In this document: piece by piece, positions 41,001-53,200 of the stretch
Layout of the letters: each line of letters starts with the position of its first letter
Numbering within the stretch: the first letter of the stretch is position 1
From: Stramonita haemastoma
Taxonomy: Eukaryota; Mollusca; Gastropoda; Neogastropoda; Muricidae
Direction of reading: 5' to 3'
Length of the DNA stretch: 64,000 nt
Assembly: GCA_030674155.1 (NCBI GenBank)
Contig: CM060334.1
Coordinates: forward strand, 27,654,739-27,718,738
Position numbers and translations under genes: made by a program
The notes under the pieces: model-generated
What the model was told of the DNA's origin: nothing
What the model saw: the letters and a program-made list of their open reading frames with translations, nothing else
The model's database searches: none

Positions 41001-44000
41001 CGTGTGTGCCAAAGTCTAAGTCAAAATTTTATTTTCAGATGGTACATTGAGTAAGCATCGATTTGCTTTTTTTCATCAAGCCATCTGACTAAAGAAAAAA
41101 CAAACAAACAAACATAAAACCAACAAAAAAACAAAAGCAGAGAAAACCAACAAAAAAACAAAAACAGAGAAAAACATTTCACCAACATTAATTAACCAAC
41201 ATGATTTCAACAGCTTCAAAAATACAATGTGCCTATAGAAAACGTGTGTGCATATGTGTGTGTGCAGCATCTACCCTCCCAGGAGCAGGAGCCAGTGGGG
41301 GGCCAGCACATTCCCGTCTCCAACAACACGGGCTCCCTCCCCGACCTGACCGTGCTGCACTTCCCCTCCCCGCTCACCACCCCCCTCGACCCCACCGAGG
41401 ACAACAACGCTGCCGCGGCCGCCGCGGCAGCAGCAGCAGCAGCAGCAGGGGGGTACGGGGGCAGCAGCTCCCCCTCCAGCCTGTCCCCCACCTCCCCCCA
41501 CCACATGACCATGCCCCCGCCCCAGAGTCCCCAGTCCCCTGCGCAGAGGCGGAGGCACGTGCAGCCCGTTCCTTCCCCGCTGGTGCTCAACAACGGCACC
41601 CACATGCACGCGCCTCTCTCCCCTCCGGTAAGTGCACGATGCCTTGTGGGGACTTGGTGTGATGTGAACAGGGAACTGGAGGTGGTCGGGGGTTCTTGTG
41701 TGTGTGTGTGTTCTTGTGTGTGTGTGTTTTGTGGTGATTTTTTTTTATTCTGTTTTTTTTTTTGGGGGGGGGGGGTAGTGTTTGGAGTGGGAAAGGAGAC
41801 GGTGGAAGTTTTGTGCATTCTCTTTTGTCTGTACCTCTTGCAGGGATTTTTTTGGTTTCAGTTCAGTTTGTCATGTCATAATTAGGATCCTGACTGCCTC
41901 TGCCTGCCTGTCTGTAGTGAAGTGAATTGTTACAGATTTTTTGAGAGTTCTACCTGAGTTTGGCAGAGCAGAGATCTGCATGGTGTTGCCGATTATGCTG
42001 TGAACAGTGAGGTCTTAAGTATGCCACAGAGAATCTGTCTAGAAATGATCAGGGGAGGTGGGTTTTTTTTTTGGGGGGGGTTATGTCAGTGTATTTACTG
42101 TCATCTGGTCTCTAGTCCAATGCAACTCCTGGTGCTACAGAATTCCCTGACAAACCTCTTCCATTTCTGTGCTTGCCATGTTTGAATCTCGTTTTTCCTA
42201 ACTCACTGCTGGTCTGTCACATGAAAGAAAAGTACAAATAAATGAAGAGAACAATCAACAGGGAAGGAAGTGTGGAAATACGGTTGGAAGTGTTCCTAGA
42301 TGATACCTAGACCCCAGGACTCCACAAGGATGCAGAGGGAGAAAGAAAGTTGCATCATGCAGGGAAAAGCAGTTGGCTTCATCAGTGAAAAGCAGTGTTC
42401 AACCTTTTTGTTTTTGTTTTTGTCAGACCTGACATTTTTTTTTTAGTGTTATCATAGTATTCCAAGTTTCAGTGTTATAGTGTTCTAGTTCCTTAGTTCA
42501 TATTTTGCAGTGTTTCACAGGCTGGTGTCTGCATCAGTTGCATGCTTATTCAATATTGTCGTCGTTTTTATCTCTGCATGGGCTTGAAAGATGATGTTTT
42601 TTTCCTGTGGCCAGTCTCTTTTCTTCCTTTTTCTTTCAAAGGGGTGCAAGTGTGTTAGCATAGTTAATCAGAAAAATGTTAAGAAATGGTGAGTGCATGT
42701 TTTCCAGAAAACAGCGGCAGTCACATGTTTCCAGTTTGAAATGTTCTGGTTCTCTATATTGGATGTCTGTGGTGTTTGAACTGCAGTTTCTCATTCTCCT
42801 CTGTAAAGAAGCTCCCTCTGGTCAGGGAAGCAGGGGTAAGGAAAGGTACTATAAAGTTTTAGGAGAAATAAGGCAATCCCATCCTTGAGATTTTTGGACC
42901 TGTGACCATCTGCAGTTATAGCTCTTCTTTTTTTGTTTGTTTGTTTCGGTTGATCTTGAGCGATTTGTGTAAGGCGTATGTTTCTTTACATGTCGTTGAA
43001 AGATTGTGGATATGTATGATGAAGCAGTGGAGGCAAGTTTTTTGGTTCTGTTGGTATTGTTTTGTACTGAGTGTTGTGGTGGAAGGATGTTCTAAAAGTG
43101 TGTTTGCTAAATAAGGATTTTTTGTCATCTTTGTGTGTGCTTTCAAGATGCTCGTTGGAATGTCTGCATCTGCTTGGGCTAGTTTTGTTTCTGTGTGTGC
43201 ATGCTTCGATTTTTATCTTTCGGCTTTTTTATTTGTTGGTTGTAGAGTATGTTTACATCGTTATGAGTACAGAGATGCAAACATGCATGCACACACACAG
43301 AGTTGCTTATCATACAGTAGAAAAAAACTTTGACCTGAGGATTTGTATGCATTAAAATTTTTTTAGAAATTTTCACCCTGATTAAATTAAAAAAAACAAA
43401 CAACCCAAACCCAGACCATTTAGACAAGATAAACTTGATAAAACAGCTTTTTGGGGTTAATCTTGATAATTCCATATTCTTCTGTAGGTGTACATGCACA
43501 TAAGTCAAATATGGTCATTTGTGAAAACATACACAAAAAATCAACTGGGCACCCAAGGCTCTATGACAATATTGGGGTGTGTTTGTTGGTCAGGTTTATA
43601 CCACATAAATTTCTTGGCAGATAGGCTTAAGAATATGTGGAATAATTCATGTGTATGGATGCCTTCTGAGGGGATAAATAGTGTTCTTTATTTTCAGTTG
43701 GGGAGTAGGTTTTTATTTGATGGTAAACTAAAACATGATAATGTAATCCAGGAGTTATGGGTGTGTCTGTAATTTATTTGTTGTAATGATTGTCTTTAAC
43801 TTCCTTCTGTCATTCTAGAGAGAGTATTGCATGCTCTTTTTTCCCCTAGGTGGATGGTTCAGTTGCGTTTATAAAATCACAACCATATGATATAGTAGTT
43901 CTATTTTTAAACTATTGGTTAAAACCCTCTGGTAACAATCTGTTTGAGGCTAAGGCATTAGCTACAATTAAAAAAAAAATTGTGGTCATCAGTTATGAAA

Positions 44001-47000
44001 ATCAGTCGGGACACATTCATGCACTTACTCAGGGAACAAGCTGGAGGATGACTGGACCTGTTTTGGGTGTTATCTTTTTTGTTGTGTGTTGTTACTGAGC
44101 TTTTGTGATGATAAATTGTGTTGCATTATTTGTGTGAGTAGTTTTTAGACTGTGACAAGGAAATGCTGTGATTTTGATGTGTTTGATAAAGATGCGAAAT
44201 TCAGGATGCAACTTTTCTGTTCATCTCAGATGATAGTGTTGGTATTTACAAGTATGAATCATTTAGGCTGAGAATTTTGTCATGGCAAATATATCATATT
44301 AAGAATTATAGGCACAAAGATTATCTTTGAACTTTGTCATGGCAACAAAGTACTTTGTTGAAGACATACATTGAATTTGTGCATGATGAAAAATTTGTTG
44401 AAAAAGTTTATGGCAAAAAGAAAAAATAAATTTGCTGAAGACTTAGATTTTTATTTCGTTATGGGAGAGTAATTCTTCTAGACATATCTGTGAAATAGTT
44501 TTTGGCAGACAGTAAATTACTGAAGACAATTCTGAAAAATATTGTGATGGCAAGTAGAAGTTTTGCATGTAACATGTTTGTCAGTTTCTCCTCTGTACAA
44601 ATTGTTATTCACAGAAGGGGCAAGTCCTAACTTCTTCATAACATATAAATATTCTGTAGATGATTAATGCTGATGTTGTCAGGTAAGATACCACACTCAA
44701 TGCATATGGTGGCAGCCATGTACATTCTGTAAAGTTGCATCCTGACCAAAATGCTACGAACTGCAAGTCCATGTTGATTTTTCTTGGCAAACTCTCCATA
44801 AACTCTCCCCTGATTACTGCTTTAGGTATCAAAGAGCAGGAACATATCTGATTCAGATTCAGGCATAAGTCATTATATCATTTTTTGGCAGTTTTGATTT
44901 TTGCAGCCAAATTGCCCATACTCTTTTGAGAGCAAAAAAAGGGGAGAGTGAATGGAAATCTTTTTTTTTAATTTTCTCATCATATGCTGATGTGTTGATG
45001 TTGATGTTGGTGTGGTTTTTTCGGTGGTTGTTGTTTTGGTAGTTGTTTAGTCCTTTTTCCTTGTTTTCCGTGGTGTTGTGTTGTGAGTGGCTTGGCGTTT
45101 TGCGTTGTAGGTGGACCCCAGTAGGTTGCCCGTGGACCCCCGCATCGCGCAGCAGTATATGTTGCACATGCACCAGAAGCGCCAACGCTCCCCCCACCAC
45201 CACCCGCATCACCACCACCACCCAAAGCACCACCACTTACCGGCATCCAAAGGCGGGATGTTGGGCAAGAACAGCACGGCCACCCCATTGGGGATGGGTG
45301 GTGGGGTGGGGGTGGGACTCGGGGTAGGGGAGGGGGGGATGGGTCAAGGTCAGGTGGTAGGGTCACCCCCCGCTGCGGCCCTCTCCCCGCCCCTGGTGCA
45401 CGTAACTGCCTGCCACGCTTCCGACCAGGTGGGTTGTCTTCCCCCCTCTCCCCCATAGCTGCTGCTCTCTTGCCTTTGCTCCCCCCCCCCTTTTTTAATT
45501 AAAAAATTTTTTTTTTTTAGTTATAAGTGACTTGCATCGGCCAGTTTGAGAGGCGTGTGTTCACACATGGTACCTTGCTTTATTGTCACATCTGAAGCGC
45601 ATGCAGCTATACAGATGACTGGAGTTAAAGCGAAGGTTATCCAAGGGGGGGAAAAGCGCTTTGATTTGTTTTTACAAGATATAGCGCTATACAAATTCCA
45701 TGTATTATTATTATTATTAATCCCTTTCAGCAGATAAGCGGTGGATGTGGTCAAGAGGCAATGCACTTTTCTAAAAAATGCCAAGTCAGGGATCCGATGC
45801 TTTTTTAAACCTAAACTTTTCTCCCATTCCCTGGACTTTGAGTGGTATTACTCTTTCAAATGGGACTATAAATTGAGGACTCATGTGGGCCACTTATTTA
45901 GTGCGAGTAAAAGAACCCATGGTGACCGTGGCAAAATTCTAAACAAAATAATACAAAGCATACAACCTGCATACTCAGTAAATATATCACTTTAACATCT
46001 ATCCTATCATGCTGACTTTTTCACCTATGTGTTTAGTTTTGCCATAAATGAAAGTTTTCAACTGCCAGGGTGGACTAGACTTGAGTTGATGGCTGACAAA
46101 GATTATCAAAGTAGACTGTGTCAAAGACCATCCTGTTTCAGTTTTTGTTATTTCTTCGCATTAATCATGATGTAGGTTATTGTCATTGCTTAATTCAGGG
46201 AAGTGTGTGAACTGTTCTAGATATTGTATGTTGTTGTGTTAGTGTGTAGTTGATACATTGTTCTGGTTGCATGCCTCCCATCAAAATGTGTTTCTGTGGC
46301 GTGATAACGTTTGCTATCTGTGTGATAATGCTAAGTCCCAGGTTGTTGTTGAGCCCTTTTGAATCTAGTGTATATATATATATATAGCAGTAGTGTGATC
46401 TCCATGTCTGGCGTGTTGCAAGGATATCCTGTCCCCCTTTTTTCCCCTCTCCACCACTTACACACGTTTTAATTCTAGAGCTCTACCCGTGTGGTGTGGA
46501 GACAGAAAGGAAGAGTTGGTGTAGGCTGACATCAGCAGTGCACTGCATAATGATCATTTAGTGTTGCCCTCTCTGCCGGTGATTTATTCTCTAGAATTTC
46601 ACAGCTGTCACACCTGACAAAGCATAGGCTGTGGTCAGTCATTTCTAAAGAAAGGAGGTAAATAGTGGTGTTAATTTTTTTTTAAAACTGTGAACCTACA
46701 TGTATATTTGTGCAGTTGTGTGAAAATACGGTCACTTGCTGTAGCTGTTAATTCATCCAGAAGTTGGTTTTTGTTTTGAAGATTGTTTTGGAAGTCCTTG
46801 GGAGCCACAAGTGGAATGTTCAGCATCTTATTTTTTGTGAGGTGGGGAGGGGGCTGGCTTGGAGGCAGGACCCTAAAGAAATGATAGATTCAGGAGTTAA
46901 GGGCAGTAGAGCAAAGCAGCATGTTAATGACCAGCATTGACACACATTCTGCCCAAAGTCACGTTTTAAATATGACAGATTCAGAGGGTTGAACAGACAC

Positions 47001-48635
47001 TGAGGTTGAATTGCAGCTTGTGGAAGTTAGGTAATGGATTCTGCTGTAGATTAAGATTTAATCTCCTGCACAATATATATATATTTTTTTTTTTCTTTGT
47101 TTTTTTTTTCCTGACTGTATGACCTGTTCTGTGCACAGACAGTGTCAGAAACCTTTGACAGGCTTTAGCATCAAAGTTCACATGCATTTATATATTTTGA
47201 TGAGGGCAGAAGGGATATCATACTATGTGTTTTGCTCACTGAATGAGGTGGGTAAATACTGACTGACAAGTGTGCAGTGATGCATGGTGTGTGAAGTCTT
47301 TTAACAGCTGTTGGAATTAACACTTTATTGCTGTGTTCATGCTTCACAATGAATCAGTTGAAAATTGTTATCTTAGTGGGATATGGAGAGCTTGTTGAAC
47401 AGTTTTACTGGAGTCTTCCATTTTTTCCTGCTTTTTAATAACACACACATACACAGCTCACTTACTCTCACAAATGCATGCACACTAGCTGTCTTGCACT
47501 TGTGCATACATACACAAAAATAATATCCCCCCCTCTCCCGCCAAAAATCTCTTTGGTAAGATGGCCTGGTCTTGGGCTAAATGGTAGAAAACTGCTAGAA
47601 ACATGACTGTTACTTCAGAGCATTCATACAATCAAATTCCTGCCATTCTCGCTTCAAATTTCATGAAAGTAGAAGCAGCAAGACTTACACTTGTATTTTG
47701 CAAATGGTGGCGATTGGTGCGAGTTTGTGGCAAATTTTTAAAGGGAAAAAATTGCAGACCTATGCACCTTCCGTATTTTTCCGTATTTTCCGTATTGTTC
47801 CGGAAAAAGTTGGTAAATACGGAAATATAATTTTATTAATCAAAATCCGATTTTTGTCAACAAAAAATCCGGAAATCGAAAACGTCTTCTATCGTTCAGC
47901 GATTCCGTTCATCTCGCGCTACGTCATCTGCTAGGAACAATCGTTCAGTTAGGCTACTTGTCTCCCTTTATGACGCATGCGCAAGGCATCATTTTCAAAT
48001 CAAAATAGCGGATAGTTTCGCGGAAAAACAGACCAAACTGACACGCTTACAAGCAAAGAAAGATGTGGAGAAAACGCAAAATGACACTAACAGACCTGGG
48101 TGGGGCTAGAAGAGTACAGATGCGGATATTTATGCGCAAACAGAAAAATTGGCTGTTCGTTCTGCCGAGTAATGTCTGTTCGTTTTGCCGAGTAATGTTT
48201 GAAACTTGCGTTCGTCTCTCGCTTTGGGCTGTTCGCTAGCGAAAGTTGAGCTTTCATTTGCAAGTGGTGTCGGAAATTCGAACACGGTCGGAAAATAACA
48301 AACCACGGCACTTAAGTTATAGAAGGGCTGATTTCTTGGCAATTCGTGGAACAGTAAACCTGTCGCATCTTCGAGAAATCAGTTGATCACTTGATCGTTA
48401 AAATGGCAGAGCCACTCATTCTGAAGTTACATCGCGTTGAACACGGTCTCGCTCTGCTGCTGTACTGAACAGAAGCAAAGCACACACATACTCCGACATG
48501 TTTTCTGGCCATGCAAACTATCATGGTGAGTCCACGCTGAAATCAGATGAATTTTTAATCTGCTTTTGTACGGGGGCTTCAGTATGATATTAAATGAGAA
48601 AGGCATAGGACCTTCATCAATCTTCACAAGAGAGT

Positions 48636-48713
<78 letters not shown>

Positions 48714-48715
48714 TA

Positions 48716-48759
<44 letters not shown>

Positions 48760-50261
48760 TTAACCTCCCCCCCTCCCTCTTCAGTATTTTGCTGCCTCTC
48801 ACCTCCTTGTCTCTTTCCCTTTTCACTAGTCTTGCCCTACCCACTACCCCCTCCCTTCTCCCTCACAGTTTCTTCCCCCTCACCCCAACACTTGCTGTGA
48901 CACACAATTCAATCAGTGACCTTGTGTGGTCATGCATTTTAATTCTAAAGAAAAACAAAAAGATCAACACAGGATGGGATAGGATAGGTTTTTTCTGTAT
49001 TTCCTCATGCTGCTTGTTTTTTTTAATAATTTCTTTTTATAATCAAAATCCATGAACGCATTGTAGAGTTAATGCATATTCAGATAAATTCACACAGCCA
49101 CCCATCTACTCAAACCATCCACCTCCATTTCCCTGTCCAGCAGGAAGTGAACAAATGATTTTGTTTTGCCCAGCAGAAGGTTGGTTAAAGCAGATTTATT
49201 CATTTTTAGTGAAAAAGAATTATTTTTTTGTTTTGGTGCTAGTTCTGGCATGTAGTGTGCTGGTGTTGAAGCATTTCTTCCATGCCTTTTTAGGCCCCAC
49301 TCATACTGTTAACAGACAGAACAAGAACAAAAATATGGTGATTGAAAAGGTGAAAATAATATAATAATATACATGGAATTTTATAGCGCTATCTCTTGTA
49401 AGACAAATCAAGCGCTTGCATTTGACCTACAGAGCCACAGATCATGCTGCACCAGGCGCAAAGATCAACGACGAACAACGATGATCAACTGTTGTTGTCT
49501 TGTTGCGCTGAGTAGCCCAAAGCAAGCAGTGTGTGAAAACAAGCAGAATTACTGTGGAAATACATCATGACCATAAATCCAATGAGCTATATAATTAATA
49601 CAAGATAACAGTGCATGACAAAGTTACTCATTTCATACTACAAATAATAGTGGTCTCATTTTCTCTTTGGGGCTACTCATTTTGTTAACAGATAAACAGC
49701 ACACTTTCTGTCTTATATGGTCAAAATTTCAACATACTTTCTGCCTCATATGGTCAACATTTCAACACTTTCAGTATCACATGGTCAAAATTTCAACACT
49801 CTTTCTGCCTTGTGGTCAAAATTTCAACACACTTTCTACCTCATATAGCTAAATTTTTAGCACTGATAAATGAACAGGGTGTTTGTGTATTTTGTTGTTT
49901 TTTTTTGTTTTTTTTAATAGGGCCACCCACTCTTCACGTTGGCAAATTCAAGTCAAAATTACTGAGGCTCAAGCGGCTGTCCAGTTCAAGTCATTTCAAT
50001 AGGGGCTATGAATAGGGGAATATGGATATAAAATCAGATAATATTCTGTACTAGAATACTGTTAAGTGATGAAGGTTTCTATGATTGTGTGTGCAGCCTT
50101 CCATGACACAATACCGCAACAGTGTGACAGAGGCAGGCTGCCAGTCTCCCACCTCCCCGCATTCCGCCCCCTCCTTCTCCCCCGCCCAGTCGCCTGTGCT
50201 GCCCCCTGCTGCCAGCCTCAAGAACTCACCCTTTGCCGAGGCCTACTACATGCAGCAGCAA

Positions 50262-50293
<32 letters not shown>

Positions 50294-53200
50294 AACAAGT
50301 GCTCTGCAACACCAGTTTGAACAGTTCAACATGGTGAGTGGAAATTGACAGACTTGTCACCACCACCCAGGTTTGAATCACCGATTCAAGGGGATTTATC
50401 CCCAAGAGTTAGCATCAGTACTAACTCCACTGCCCTAAGAGTCCTTCAGATGACACTGTAAACTGAGGTCTCGTGTGCAAGATTGAATAGATAAGTAAAT
50501 GATGTAAACAGTAAATCATGGAATGCAAGCGGGTACTTATTTTCTTGAAATCCACCACTGTGTCTCGTTCTAGGCTGCATTGCTGATAAATAATATACTC
50601 CAAAATTGATATCAAAGTTCACAAGAAATTTTTTCCTTTCTGATTTTTGCTTCATTCCACACCGACTGCATATTTACTGAAGGTATAAGCTTGCTCCGAA
50701 ATATTTGTTGAGCTCCTAGATGTTACAAATAGCTGAGGAAAAAGCCTTCTGCCTTTTTTCAAGATGTGAACATTATGTTCTATCAAAGCATAGACTGTTG
50801 TATGTGGCCCAATTTTGTATGCATAGCTGAACCCCATTATAGTCAACCAAGGTACACATTGAACAGCCCTCATTTTATTTCTTCATTTTTAGCAGATAAG
50901 AGACAGTGGATGCAACAGACTGACATAGATGGATGACAGAACTGAGAAGCTTAGCCTGACAGGGGTATGTTGAATCTGACAGTCATGACATGATAGTAGT
51001 GACAGCTGAGGTGACAGTGAAAAAGCATAGTTTCCGGGTTATAGGGTGCACTACTGTGTAAATGATGCAACATGAATGGTAATAAAAAAATTTTTAATAA
51101 AGATTGATTTACAAGCAGCATTCATACTTGAAGCAGCCTAGTGACAAAACCAAGCTGTGAAATTGGCCAAAGAATTAATCCTAGTAGCGCGGTTCTTGGA
51201 ACATTCCAGGATGACCTTTCAAAGCCACATGGCAGGTCCCGGAATATTCTGGGATGATGTGGGTGGTGGTAATTGAAGGCTCGCTTTTACTTTCAAAGGT
51301 CACCCAGTGAGATGATTGTTGTTGAGTCAGATAAACATTTCTTTTATTAAAAGATAGTAGAAAATATATTTAATCGTTTTTTTGTTCAGTGACTGTTGAA
51401 ATTTGTCCAAAAAAAAAATTTCCCTTGACACAACTTTCACGATGAAATACATACCGTGAGACCGCAGGGAATAAGGGATAAAATCGGTCAGGGGCCGGCC
51501 CTGACTGTGCGGTAGTGCACACACAATTTTTAAAAATTCATTTCTGTTTTACATGCTATAAAATTACACTCATTTAAAAACTTGCTATCTGAGCTTTCCA
51601 GTGATTTACAGCTTTTCACACTTAGTTCAGTGTTACATATCAATATCAAGGATTGTTTGACCCCACCTGCCTTGATATCAGCTTTGGCCAGTGTTGATTC
51701 TGCCAGCGGCACTGAGTACCGCTGTTGTAAATTCATCGATATTAGGTCTAACAATCTAATTTGAGATATTGTTGTACCATATATAGACATTTTGGCAGCA
51801 AAATATTCCCAGTGTGTACAGTGTAGTGTCTCATAAAATTAGAAATAGAGGTTTATTTTGGTATAGTGTGATAAGAGATTTTGAGCTACTTTTTCCTGTC
51901 ACTTACCAAATTATGTATTAAAAAAAAATAGCCCCTTTCATTTGAAAACAAATTTGCATGCAGACAGAAAATAAAATGGGATGGTGCTGCTATTGTGGTG
52001 ATGCGATTTCCCCAGGAGAGCAGCCTGAATGTCATGTAGAAAAATCAACCATGACTGAAAGTCGTATATAAGATGCTAACATTTGCCGACAAAGCAACTG
52101 GTGATTGTTGTAAAAATTTTCAGTGACTGTTCTACACAATCAACAGTGTTGTAAAAAATATTTAGTGACAGTTGTAAAAATATTTGTGACAATTATAAAA
52201 AAATATTCAATGACTTTTGTGAATATTCAGTAACTGCTGTAAAAATATTCAGTGTGTTGTAAAAAATATTAATTGGCAGTTGTATAAAGGTATTTGTGAC
52301 AGTTGTAAAAAAAAAAAAAAAAAAAAGAAATATATTCAGCGACTATTGTGAATATTCAGTAACTGTTGTAAAACTATTCAGTGTGTTGTAAAAAATATTG
52401 ACAGTTGTAAAAATATTTGTGACAATTGTAAAAAAAAAAATTCAGTGACTATTGTGAATATTCAGTAACTGTTGTAAAACTATTCAGTGTGTTGTAAAAC
52501 ATATTGACACTTGTAAAAGTATTTGTGACAATTGTAAAAAAAAATATATATATATTTTCAGTGACTAATGTGAATATTCAGTGACTATTGTAAAAAATAT
52601 TTGGTGTGTTGTTAAAAAAAAAATTGACAGTTGTATAAAAAATATTTGTGACAATTGTAAAAAACAAAAGAATATCCGGAGACTGTTGTGAATATTCAGT
52701 GACTGCTATAAAAAAAATATTCGGTGTGTTAAAAAAATTGAAAGTTGTAAAAATATTTGTGACAATGAGCGCTTATTGCGAGGCAGGGGGAGTAACTGAG
52801 ATAGGTGGCACGCAAGTGCTGGGGTGACAATGGAATTGTTTACGCTGCCATTTACAAAGATTTTGTGCACAGTGATAGAAGGAACTCCGACTCTGCGCTT
52901 GATTATTGTCTTCAAAATTGCGTTGTTTGCATCTACAATGGCATGTAAAAGTCTACACATATGTAAAAGAATACATAAACACGCATACACACACACACAG
53001 AGTAATAAAATAAATACTGATATAGGCATGGTGGGAACCACCCACATCAGGGGACATGACCACTCATACAAACAGACAGAATGATTTTCTCACTCGCACC
53101 AGGCCCATACACTCTATTTTTCAATGTAGCAGACGACGCATGTCTCACTCCAACAACTAAGTGACGCCTAGCGAAGCCTTGCTTTAGGTTTCCCGCTAAT

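Larger units (their letters stand above)
39633..41267 (+). other. CRTC intron 6
   Basis: 1.6 kb. Donor GTAAGC, acceptor TGTGCAG. Contains a 59-bp tandem duplication (39949-40066), SINE-B in reverse (40100-40517), a SINE-A tail fragment (40889-41005) and A-rich sequence. Confidence 0.85.
45429..50096 (+). other. CRTC intron 8
   Basis: 4.7 kb. Donor GTGGGT, acceptor TGTGCAG. Contains an L2 tail (45648-45720), a SINE-B fragment (45830-45950), a CpG-richer block (47745-48420), (TC)n-(CA)n at 48639-48757, an L2 tail in reverse (49366-49425) and a 35-bp-type tandem repeat (49700-49858). 46000-47740 shows nothing recognised. Confidence 0.75.

Noticed and set aside
41216..41818. 200-codon minus-strand open frame
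   Set aside because: Antisense shadow of GC-rich CRTC exon 7; no independent evidence.
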